DNA from: Actinomycetes bacterium
Lineage (GTDB): Bacteria; Actinomycetota; Actinomycetes; JAJYSQ01
Direction of reading: 5' to 3'
Length of the DNA: 5,092 bases
Assembly: GCA_021793495.1 (NCBI GenBank)
Contig: JAJYSQ010000182.1
Coordinates: 1 to 5,092 of the forward strand
How positions within the stretch are numbered: the stretch's first letter is position 1; each line of letters starts with the position of its first letter. A program made the position numbers and the translations under genes. Below, in pieces: positions 1 through 5,092 of this stretch. Below the pieces are notes generated by a model. That model saw only the letters and a list, made by a program, of their open reading frames with translations, was not told where the DNA came from and ran no database searches.

Positions 1-2
1 CC

Positions 3-137
3 TGTCCCGAGGCGGCCCTTCGCCCCCAGGGCGGCCGGCTGCTCGTCCTGGACCGGTGCACCGGCTGCGGCGAGTGCATCGAGATCTGCCCGGTCGACGC
101 CATCATCGACACCCCACCACCTGCGGAGCACCGGTGA
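3..137 (+). CDS. [4Fe-4S] ferredoxin-type protein, C-terminal fragment
   Basis: Only the last 44 codons are in the window; the start lies upstream. The reading frame contains a classic cluster-binding motif C-x2-C-x2-C-x3-C-P (Cys codons at 57, 66, 75 and 87, followed by Pro). The first visible residues are Cys-Pro-Glu-Ala-Ala, 18 codons before that motif, which looks like the fourth Cys of a preceding cluster. This is therefore probably a 2x[4Fe-4S] ferredoxin or the ferredoxin-like tail of a larger protein. The stop overlaps the GTG start of cbiC by 4 nt (GTGA), so the two are probably translationally coupled. By inference it may supply electrons to a step of corrin ring synthesis or cobalt reduction. 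It could instead be the tail of a corrin enzyme; some CbiH proteins carry an Fe-S extension. The cluster motif is certain; the identity of the full protein is not. Confidence 0.85.
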   Translation, partial: CPEAALRPQGGRLLVLDRCTGCGECIEICPVDAIIDTPPPAEHR

Positions 138-754
138 GCACCCGAACCATCCCGGACATCGAGGCACAGTCCTACGCGATCCTGCGCGCCCGGCTGGACA
201 CCTCGGGACTGCCCCCCTGGACCCGCGCGGTGGTGGAACGCGTGGTGCACGCCAGCGCCGACCTGGCCTACGCCACCGACCTGGTGGCCCTCGAACCCCA
301 GCTGGCGAGCGCTGCCGCTGCGCTAGCCGAGGGGGCACCGGTGGTCGCCGACGTGCAGATGGTGGCCGCCGGGATCACCAGCCGCCCGGTGGTCTGCCGG
401 GTCGGTGATCCGCAGGCGGCTCGACTGGCTGCGGCGAGCGGGCGGACCCGGTCGGCAGCCGCGGTGCGCCTCGCGTTCGACCAGGTCGGTCCCGGAGCCG
501 TCTGGGTGGTCGGCTGCGCCCCCACCGCCCTGTCCGAGATCCTCGACCTGGACACCCGTCCTGCCCTGGTGGTGGGGCTGCCGGTCGGGTTCGTCGGCGC
601 AGCCGAGGTCAAGGCCCGGCTGCGAGCCAGCGGCCTGCCCCAGCTGAGCAACCGCAGCGAGAAGGGTGGCTCCGCGGTGGCCGCCGCCGCGCTCAACGCG
701 CTGCTGTACGGGCTCGCCGCGCCCAGCGCCGCGGACCCCGAGGTGCTGTCGTGA
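134..754 (+). CDS. cbiC: Precorrin-8X / cobalt-precorrin-8 methylmutase (CbiC/CobH)
   Basis: This cytoplasmic enzyme moves the C-11 methyl group to C-12 in (cobalt-)precorrin-8 to give (cobalt-)hydrogenobyrinate/cobyrinate, a late step of corrin ring assembly. The product is 206 aa, the usual family length, and the family signature is present throughout: IEAQSYAILRAxLD near the start, VVHASADL with His39 (the likely catalytic His, equivalent to His43 of Pseudomonas denitrificans CobH), DVQMVAAGI at 73-81, VGCAPTAL at 126-133, PVGFVGAAE at 150-158 and SNRSEKGGSAVAAAALNALL from 172. I chose the GTG at 134 because it overlaps the upstream stop as GTGA, has a GGAG about 5 nt upstream, and puts the conserved N-terminus right at the start. 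The longer frame from the ATG at 56 reads out of frame through the ferredoxin motif and adds nothing homologous. Because a CbiX chelatase lies next door, the substrate is probably the cobalt-containing form (CbiC rather than CobH). Confidence 0.95.
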   Translation: MSTRTIPDIEAQSYAILRARLDTSGLPPWTRAVVERVVHASADLAYATDLVALEPQLASAAAALAEGAPVVADVQMVAAGITSRPVVCRVGDPQAARLAAASGRTRSAAAVRLAFDQVGPGAVWVVGCAPTALSEILDLDTRPALVVGLPVGFVGAAEVKARLRASGLPQLSNRSEKGGSAVAAAALNALLYGLAAPSAADPEVLS

Positions 755-1671
755 GCCCGATCCAAGGCCCCGGCTTGCTGCTCGTGGGGCACGGCACGCG
801 CTCGGCCGGTGGGGTCGACCAGTTCCACGCCCTGGTGGCCCGGTTGGCCCGGCAGGCACCGGTCGACGTCGCCGGCGGGTTCATCGAGCTGGCCGCCCCG
901 CCGCTGGCCGACACGGTCGCCGCACTGGTCGCCGCCGGGCACCGCCGGCTGGTCGCGGTCCCGCTGGTGCTGGTCGCGGCCGGGCACTCCAAGGGAGACA
1001 TCCCGGCCGCCCTGGCCCGGGAACGGGTACGCCACCCGGGGCTGGACTTCGCCTACGGGCGCCCGATCGGCCCGCACCCCGAGGTGCTCGCCGAGCTCGC
1101 CGAACGGATCGACGCCGTGCTGGACCGGCACGACCGGGCCGCGACCGCGGTGCTGCTCGTCGGCCGGGGCACGACCGACCCGGACGCGAACGCCGAGGTG
1201 GTCAAGACCGCCCGGCTGCTGTGGGAGGGACGCGGCCTGTCGATGGTCGAGACCGCGTTCATCTCGCTGGCCGCGCCGAGCGTGCCGGCCGGGCTGGATC
1301 GGGTGCGAGCCCTGGGCGCGCACCGGGTCGTGGTCCTGCCGTACTTCCTCCTCCCCGGGGTGCTGCCCGACCGGGTCGCCAGCCACGCGTTGGCGTGGGC
1401 GCGTGCCCACCCGGAGGTCGAGGTACGGCTTGCCGACGTGCTCGGGGACAGCCCAGGGCTGGCCCGAGTGGTCCTCGAGCGGTACGCCGAGGCGGCCACC
1501 GGTCCGGTGGCGATGAACTGCGACACCTGCCTCTACCGGGTGGCGCTGCCCGGCGCCGAGCACCGTCAGGGTGCCCCGCAGCGCCCGCACACGCACCCCG
1601 ACGACCCGGTGGGACACCTCCACGATCCGGACGCCGCCAACCACACCGACAGGGACACTCATGCCCACTGA
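751..1671 (+). CDS. cbiX: Sirohydrochlorin cobaltochelatase, long form (CbiX) with His-rich tail
   Basis: The enzyme inserts Co2+ into sirohydrochlorin, committing it to cobalamin by the early-cobalt route. The 306-aa protein has two class II chelatase half-domains. The first (about 8-125) keeps GHGTR with His14 and AAGHSKGD with His79, the expected metal-binding histidines. The second (about 130-250) starts with VGRGTTDPDAN, where Arg139 replaces the His; this degenerate form is usual in long CbiX proteins. MNCDTC follows at 255-260, matching the MxCxxC motif that binds an Fe-S cluster in Bacillus megaterium CbiX. The tail from 271 to 306 holds eight histidines and several acidic residues and ends in His-Ala-His, also as in B. 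megaterium CbiX, and may hold or deliver cobalt. The GTG start at 751 overlaps the cbiC stop (GTGA) and has GAGGTG just upstream. The 3' end overlaps bluB-cobT by 11 nt. Confidence 0.95.
   Translation: MSPIQGPGLLLVGHGTRSAGGVDQFHALVARLARQAPVDVAGGFIELAAPPLADTVAALVAAGHRRLVAVPLVLVAAGHSKGDIPAALARERVRHPGLDFAYGRPIGPHPEVLAELAERIDAVLDRHDRAATAVLLVGRGTTDPDANAEVVKTARLLWEGRGLSMVETAFISLAAPSVPAGLDRVRALGAHRVVVLPYFLLPGVLPDRVASHALAWARAHPEVEVRLADVLGDSPGLARVVLERYAEAATGPVAMNCDTCLYRVALPGAEHRQGAPQRPHTHPDDPVGHLHDPDAANHTDRDTHAH
1651..1655 (+). promoter_or_regulatory. Ribosome binding site of bluB-cobT, inside the cbiX 3' end
   Basis: AGGGA sits 5 nt before the ATG at 1661 and lies within the codons for the CbiX His-rich tail. 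It supports 1661 as the start of bluB-cobT. The later in-frame ATG at 1715 has no comparable Shine-Dalgarno, and the ATG at 1571 would overlap cbiX by about 100 nt and encode a non-homologous N-terminus. Confidence 0.6.
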
Positions 1672-3535
1672 GACGACCGTGCCAGCCGAGGCGCTCGCAC
1701 CGTCCGAGACCGCCATGCCCGACGGCACCCGGGGCTACGACGAGCAGACCCGCCGGGCGGTGCACCGGGTGATCACCGAGCGTCGCGACGTCCGGCGCGG
1801 CTTCCGCCTCGACCCCATCCCCGACGCGGTGCTCACCCGGGTGCTCGCTGCGGCGCACGCCGCGCCGAGCGTCGGGTTCTCCCAGCCGTGGGACTTCCTC
1901 GTGCTGCGCGACCGCGAGCGTCGCCGTCAGGTGCAGGTGCTCGTCGAGCAGTCCCGACAGGCCTACGCCGCCAGCCTGCCGGGGGCCCGGGCTCGGGCGT
2001 TCTCCGCGATCAAGGTCGAGGCGATCCTGGACACCCCGGTCAACCTGGTGGTGACCAGCGACCCGACCCGTGGCGGGCGGCACACCCTGGGACGGCACAC
2101 CCAGCCACGCATGTCGGCGTACTCCACCGCCCTGGCCGTGGAGAACCTCTGGCTGGCCGCGCGTGCCGAGGGGCTGGGCGTGGGGTGGGTCAGCTTCGGC
2201 GACGAGCGGCAGGTCGCGGCGGTGCTGGAGCTACCGGCGCACCTGGAGCTGGTCGCCTACCTGTGCCTGGGGTACGTGGATGGCTTTGCCGCCCAACCGG
2301 AGCTGGCCACCGCCGGCTGGGCGCGACGTCGACCCCTGGCCTGGGCGGTGCACCAGGAGCGGTACGGCGCTCGGGGACTGCCGGGCGCCGCCCCGGCCGG
2401 TGTCCTGGAGGAGACGCTGGGGGCCATCGGCCCGGCCGATGCCGCGGCGGTGGCCCGGGCCCGGGCCCACCAGGACCGGCTGACCAAGCCGCGGGGCTCC
2501 CTCGGGGTGCTGGAGGAGGTCGCTGCTCGCCTGGCCGGGATCGCCGGGCAGTGCCCGCCGCCGATGCCCGAGCCGGCCGTGGTCGCCGTGTTCGCCGCCG
2601 ATCACGGGGTGCACGCCCAGGGGGTGAGCCCGTGGCCGCAGGAGGTCACCGCCGCGATGGTGGCGAACTTCCTGGCTGGCGGGGCCGTGGTCAACGTTCT
2701 CGCCGCGGCGGCCGGCGTGGAGGTGTGCGTGGTCGACGTCGGGGTGGCCACCCCACTGCCTGCGGCGCCCGGTCTGCTGCCGCGCAACGTCCGCCCGGGC
2801 ACGGCGGACTTCACCGTCGAACCGGCCATGACCCGAGGACAGGCGCGCGCCGCGGTCGAGGTCGGCATCGAGGTAGCCCGCGAGCTGGTCTCGGCCGGCA
2901 ACCGGGCGCTGCTCACCGGAGACATGGGGATCGCGAACACCACGGCATCGGCCGTCCTGGTCTCGGCGTTCCTCGGTGCCGACCCGCAGGAGGTCACCGG
3001 CCGAGGAACCGGGATCGACGACCGGACCTGGGCGCGCAAGGTCGCGGTCGTGCGCGAGGCGCTGGCCCGTCACCACCCCGACCCGTCCGACCCGCTGGGG
3101 GTGCTCGCCGCGGTCGGCGGCCTGGAGCACGCCGCGCTGGCGGGGTTCATCCTCGGCGCGGCGGCGCTGAGGGTCCCGGTGGTGCTCGATGGGGTGATCG
3201 CCGGGGCCGCAGCCCTGGTGGCTGTCGCGCTGCACCCGGATGCGCTCGCCGTGTGCGTGGCCGGCCACCGGTCGACCGAGCCGGCCCACGCGCTGGTGCT
3301 CCACGCGCTCGGGCTGCGCCCGCTGCTCGAGCTGGACCTACGCCTCGGCGAGGGCTCCGGGGCGGTGCTGGCGCTGCCGCTGATCACCTCGGCCGTGCGC
3401 GTGCTGCACGAGGTGGCCACCTTCGACGACGCGGGCATCGCCGACGAGGCTGCGCACACCGAGGCTGCGCACACCGAGGCTGCGCAGCCGACCGGCGTCC
3501 CGCCGACCGACCAGACGGGACCGGGGCATGCCTGA
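1661..3535 (+). CDS. bluB/cobT: BluB-CobT fusion: DMB synthase and nicotinate-nucleotide:DMB phosphoribosyltransferase
   Basis: One 624-aa polypeptide makes and activates the lower ligand of B12. The BluB domain (about 26-235) is a nitroreductase-fold flavoprotein that turns FMNH2 and O2 into 5,6-dimethylbenzimidazole. It shows RRDVR with Asp43, AAHAAPSVGFSQPW at 64-77, LGRHTQPRM at 143-151 and EGLGVGWVSF ending in Ser178-Phe. The 135-residue spacing between Asp43 and Ser178 equals that between the functional Asp32 and Ser167 of Sinorhizobium BluB. A short linker (about 236-247) leads to CobT (about 248-598), which makes alpha-ribazole phosphate from DMB and nicotinate mononucleotide. CobT shows LTKPRGSLGVLE from 274, AADHGVHAQGVS, GDMGIANTT from 420, TGRGTGI and LGEGSGA with Glu564 as the catalytic base. 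The join is in frame with no sign of sequencing error, and both halves look intact. The last ~30 residues are a low-complexity tail with an EAAHT repeat. An equivalent BluB/CobT2 fusion is known in Propionibacterium freudenreichii. The first ~20 residues are unconserved, so a start at 1715 is possible. Confidence 0.95.
   Translation: MPTETTVPAEALAPSETAMPDGTRGYDEQTRRAVHRVITERRDVRRGFRLDPIPDAVLTRVLAAAHAAPSVGFSQPWDFLVLRDRERRRQVQVLVEQSRQAYAASLPGARARAFSAIKVEAILDTPVNLVVTSDPTRGGRHTLGRHTQPRMSAYSTALAVENLWLAARAEGLGVGWVSFGDERQVAAVLELPAHLELVAYLCLGYVDGFAAQPELATAGWARRRPLAWAVHQERYGARGLPGAAPAGVLEETLGAIGPADAAAVARARAHQDRLTKPRGSLGVLEEVAARLAGIAGQCPPPMPEPAVVAVFAADHGVHAQGVSPWPQEVTAAMVANFLAGGAVVNVLAAAAGVEVCVVDVGVATPLPAAPGLLPRNVRPGTADFTVEPAMTRGQARAAVEVGIEVARELVSAGNRALLTGDMGIANTTASAVLVSAFLGADPQEVTGRGTGIDDRTWARKVAVVREALARHHPDPSDPLGVLAAVGGLEHAALAGFILGAAALRVPVVLDGVIAGAAALVAVALHPDALAVCVAGHRSTEPAHALVLHALGLRPLLELDLRLGEGSGAVLALPLITSAVRVLHEVATFDDAGIADEAAHTEAAHTEAAQPTGVPPTDQTGPGHA
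3446..3486 (+). repeat. 15-bp in-frame tandem repeat in the CobT tail
   Basis: The unit GAGGCTGCGCACACC occurs perfectly at 3446-3460 and 3461-3475, followed by an 11-nt partial copy at 3476-3486. It encodes Glu-Ala-Ala-His-Thr repeated and lies after the last conserved CobT residues, so copy number can change without breaking the frame or the enzyme. The perfect identity suggests recent slippage. Confidence 0.9.
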
Positions 3536-4757
3536 CCGGCTCGGGCTAGCGCCTGGGGTGCGGCTGAACGGTCGGCGCGTGGTGGTCGTCGGCGGCGGAG
3601 CCCGGGCGCTGGCCGCAGCAGCGGCCGCGCTGGATGCCGACGCCCAGGTGCTGGTGGTCGCTCCGCGGTGCACCTCGGGCTTGGTCGGCCTGGCGGCCGC
3701 AGGCCGGGTGGTCTGGCGGGAACGGGCCTACCAGGAGGAGGACCTCGCCGACGCGTGGCTGGTGGTCGCCGCCACCGAGCACCCCGCCCTCGACGCCGCG
3801 GTGCTCGCCGATGCCCAGCTCCGGGGTGTTCCCAGCGCCGTGGCGTCACCGGGCTGGTCTGTGGATACCGGTGTGGCACGGGCCGGGCCCGGGGTCGGCC
3901 GGGTGGTGCTGGTCGGTGCCGGGCCCGGGGACCCCGGGCTGGTCACCGTGCGGGGCCGCCAGGAGCTGGACGCAGCCGACGTCGTGATCGTCGACCACCT
4001 GGCCCCGTTGGGGCTGCTGGTCGAGCTGCGCCCCGGGGTCGAGGTCATCGACGCGGCCAAGGTGCCCCGCGGCCCGGGTCTGGCTCAGCGGGAGATCAAC
4101 GAGCTGCTGGTCGACCGCGCACGCCGAGGGCTCCGGGTCGTACGGCTCAAGGGTGGAGACCCGTTCGTCTTCGGCCGAGGCATGGAGGAGGTGCAGGCTT
4201 GCCAGGACGCCGGCATACCGGTCGAGGTGGTACCGGGGGTGTCTAGCGCAATCGCAGTGCCAGGGCTCGCCGGTATCCCGGTCACCCACCGCGGCATGGT
4301 GCAGGCGTTCTGCGTGGTCTCGGGCCACATCGCCCCGGACGACCCCTCCAGCACGATCGACTGGGCAGCACTGGCGGCCTCGGGAGCCACGCTGGTGGTG
4401 CTGATGGGAGTGGCGACGATGTCGGCGATCGCCGAGAGGTTGATCGCCGCCGGCCTCGGCGGGTCGACGCCGGTAGCGTGCGTGCAGCGCGGTGCCAGCC
4501 CTGCGCAGGCAGTGCATCGCAGCACGCTCGAACAGATCGGCACCGACATCTCCCGGACGGGCATCCGTCCCCCGGCAGTCTTCGTCATCGGCCAGGTCGT
4601 CGATGCGGCAACCCTGCGCGACACCAGCCCGCCACCCACCAGCCCGCCACCCACCAGCCCGCCACCCACCAGCCCGGAGGCGCCATGTGCACCGAACGTT
4701 CGACCGACCAGGTCCTCGTCTGCGACGTCGCCCTCGACGACGTCCGTCGCACACTGA
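3528..4757 (+). CDS. cobA: Uroporphyrinogen-III C-methyltransferase with truncated precorrin-2 dehydrogenase-like domain (CysG/CobA type)
   Basis: The SUMT domain (about 125-365) uses two S-adenosylmethionines to methylate uroporphyrinogen III at C-2 and C-7, giving precorrin-2, the branch point to B12 and siroheme. It is complete: VGAGPGDPGLVTVRG from 129, VVRLKGGDPFVFGRGxEE ending at 221, VPGVSSAIAVPG at 235-246, GIPVTHRG at 249-256, VSGH at 264-267 and LMGV at 292-295. The N-terminal ~112 residues resemble the Rossmann half of siroheme synthase, with VVVVGGGARA as the NAD-binding loop and AATEHPALDAAV. The domain then stops: the usual NVVD segment with the catalytic Asp reads SAVASPG at 103-109, and the ~50-60 residues expected before SUMT are absent. 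Dehydrogenase and ferrochelatase activity are therefore doubtful. The ATG at 3528 overlaps the bluB-cobT stop by 8 nt and has ACGGGA upstream. The C-terminus from 367 is a low-complexity SPPPT-repeat tail that overlaps the next gene. Confidence 0.92.
   Translation: MPDRLGLAPGVRLNGRRVVVVGGGARALAAAAAALDADAQVLVVAPRCTSGLVGLAAAGRVVWRERAYQEEDLADAWLVVAATEHPALDAAVLADAQLRGVPSAVASPGWSVDTGVARAGPGVGRVVLVGAGPGDPGLVTVRGRQELDAADVVIVDHLAPLGLLVELRPGVEVIDAAKVPRGPGLAQREINELLVDRARRGLRVVRLKGGDPFVFGRGMEEVQACQDAGIPVEVVPGVSSAIAVPGLAGIPVTHRGMVQAFCVVSGHIAPDDPSSTIDWAALAASGATLVVLMGVATMSAIAERLIAAGLGGSTPVACVQRGASPAQAVHRSTLEQIGTDISRTGIRPPAVFVIGQVVDAATLRDTSPPPTSPPPTSPPPTSPEAPCAPNVRPTRSSSATSPSTTSVAH
4626..4676 (+). repeat. 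15-bp in-frame tandem repeat (SPPPT x3) at the cobA 3' end
   Basis: Three perfect copies of AGCCCGCCACCCACC lie at 4626-4640, 4641-4655 and 4656-4670, followed by a 6-nt partial copy (AGCCCG). In the cobA frame each unit reads Ser-Pro-Pro-Pro-Thr. The array begins right after the conserved end of the SUMT domain and runs up to the Shine-Dalgarno of the next gene. Confidence 0.93.
4676..4680 (+). promoter_or_regulatory. Strong Shine-Dalgarno for the small downstream gene
   Basis: GGAGG, 4 nt before the ATG at 4685, is the best ribosome-binding site in the window. It begins at the last base of the tandem repeat in the cobA tail. It decides the start of the 71-aa gene and is a main reason to believe that gene is translated. 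Confidence 0.65.
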
Positions 4758-4900
4758 GCGTCCTGGAGTCGATCACCTTCGAGCACCGTCCCTACGAAGG
4801 TACCCTGGTCAGCAACGCCGATCCTGGGCAGACCGCGCAGTTTCGCCGGTCGCTCACCGAGGCCATCTCCGGTCACGGGGGGAGTCTTCCGAGCAGGTGA
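4685..4900 (+). CDS. Small hypothetical protein, 71 aa
   Basis: I do not recognise this family. The ATG follows a GGAGG site at 4 nt. The predicted product is a soluble 71-residue protein with no signal peptide or membrane segment, two cysteines (3 and 13), a stretch with alternating hydrophobic residues ([19 protein letters not shown], about 10-28) and a polar, glycine/serine-rich C-terminus. Codon use fits a real gene of this genome: 59 of 72 codons end in G or C. In the 73-nt overlap with the cobA tail this frame has 20 of 24 G/C third positions, against 17 of 24 in the cobA frame, so this frame is the more natural one there. It follows the B12 operon without a gap and may be co-transcribed, but nothing in its sequence ties it to cobalamin. 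It could also be a chance open frame in GC-rich DNA. Confidence 0.6.
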   Translation: MCTERSTDQVLVCDVALDDVRRTLSVLESITFEHRPYEGTLVSNADPGQTAQFRRSLTEAISGHGGSLPSR

Positions 4901-4908
4901 GGCCGGCG

Positions 4909-4914
4909 TAGCGT
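4909..4914 (+). promoter_or_regulatory. Putative -10 element for a leaderless DUF488 transcript
   Basis: TAGCGT fits the actinobacterial -10 pattern TANNNT and lies 8 nt before the A of the ATG at 4923. That spacing would place the transcription start on the start codon, as in the leaderless mRNAs common in actinobacteria. No good Shine-Dalgarno precedes this ATG, which agrees. The -35 region (around 4886-4891, CTTCCG) is weak and lies inside the upstream gene. Confidence 0.45.
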
Positions 4915-4922
4915 GCCCGGTC

Positions 4923-5092
4923 ATGAGCGCCAGAACCGTCCGGGTGCGCCGGGTGTACGACCCGCCGTCGACGGATGACGGCCTCCGGGTCCTGGTCGAT
5001 CGCATCTGGCCGCGGGGCCTGAGCAAGCAGAAGGCGCAGCTCGACGAGTGGCTCAAGGACGTGGCTCCCTCCACCGAGCTGCGCCAGAGATC
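4923..5092 (+). CDS. DUF488 / YeaO-family protein, N-terminal fragment
   Basis: The 5' end of a gene cut by the window edge; 56 complete codons are visible. The sequence carries the family signature [22 protein letters not shown] (about 11-32) followed by [22 protein letters not shown] (about 33-54), an almost textbook N-terminus of the DUF488/YeaO family. These are small (about 110-130 aa) cytoplasmic proteins with no established general function. The start at 4923 is where family members normally begin. A 22-nt gap and a probable -10 element separate it from the upstream gene, so it is likely its own transcription unit and unrelated to B12 synthesis. The family assignment is strong; the function is unknown. 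Confidence 0.9.
   Translation, partial: MSARTVRVRRVYDPPSTDDGLRVLVDRIWPRGLSKQKAQLDEWLKDVAPSTELRQR

Noticed and set aside
56..133. Upstream ATG extension of cbiC
   Set aside because: It reads through the ferredoxin Cys motif in another frame and adds 26 Arg/His-rich residues unlike any CbiC. The GTG at 134 has a ribosome binding site and the expected N-terminus.
1571..1660. Upstream ATG extension of bluB-cobT
   Set aside because: It would overlap cbiX by about 100 nt and add Thr/Arg-rich residues unrelated to BluB. The ATG at 1661 has AGGGA at 5 nt.
268..1728. Long open frame on the - strand opposite cbiC and cbiX (486 codons), and similar long antisense frames elsewhere, including 4085-5074
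   Set aside because: Their translations are Arg/Ala/Gly/Pro-rich low-complexity sequence with no recognisable motif, and they lie opposite genes with clear family signatures. Long antisense frames are expected in DNA this GC-rich.
3918..3940. GC-rich palindromic stretch that could form a terminator-like hairpin
   Set aside because: It encodes the conserved SUMT motif GAGPGDPG in the middle of cobA and has no T-run after it.
4626..4676. Possible CRISPR-like or regulatory iteron array
   Set aside because: The copies are directly abutting 15-bp units with no spacers and they preserve the cobA codon frame, so this is a coding minisatellite.
1..5092. Cobalamin riboswitch
   Set aside because: There is no untranslated leader long enough in the window. 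All junctions within the B12 genes overlap, so any riboswitch would have to be upstream of base 1.

Overview
The window comes from a very GC-rich chromosome, with strong G/C preference at third codon positions. The protein sequences look actinobacterial. The bluB-cobT gene fusion is an architecture I know from Propionibacterium freudenreichii, so a propionibacterial or related actinobacterial host is plausible, but the species cannot be fixed from the sequence alone. Every gene is on the + strand and they are packed with almost no intergenic space.

Bases 3-4757 are a block of cobalamin (vitamin B12) biosynthesis genes. In order they are: the 3' end of a [4Fe-4S] ferredoxin-type protein; cbiC/cobH (precorrin-8X methylmutase); cbiX (long-form sirohydrochlorin cobaltochelatase with an MxCxxC motif and a His-rich tail); a bluB-cobT fusion (5,6-dimethylbenzimidazole synthase joined to nicotinate-nucleotide:DMB phosphoribosyltransferase); and a CysG-like cobA (uroporphyrinogen-III C-methyltransferase behind an apparently truncated precorrin-2 dehydrogenase domain). 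Each start codon overlaps the preceding stop (4, 4, 11 and 8 nt), which points to one translationally coupled operon. The operon promoter and any cobalamin riboswitch would lie upstream of the window.

The genes cover separate steps of one pathway. CobA makes precorrin-2 from uroporphyrinogen III, CbiX inserts cobalt into sirohydrochlorin, CbiC carries out the late methyl migration that gives (cobalt-)hydrogenobyrinate/cobyrinate, and BluB-CobT makes and activates the lower ligand. CbiX implies early cobalt insertion (the 'anaerobic' route), while BluB needs O2.

Bases 4626-4922 are a transition zone. The 3' end of cobA carries a 15-bp tandem repeat (SPPPT) and runs 73 nt into a small 71-codon gene of unknown function that has a strong Shine-Dalgarno sequence. 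Bases 4923-5092 are the 5' end of a DUF488/YeaO-family gene, probably a separate transcription unit with a leaderless promoter. The points most worth a second look are the shortened dehydrogenase domain of CobA, the repeat-bearing tails of CobT and CobA, and the small overlapping gene. I see no mobile element, CRISPR array, RNA gene or convincing terminator.
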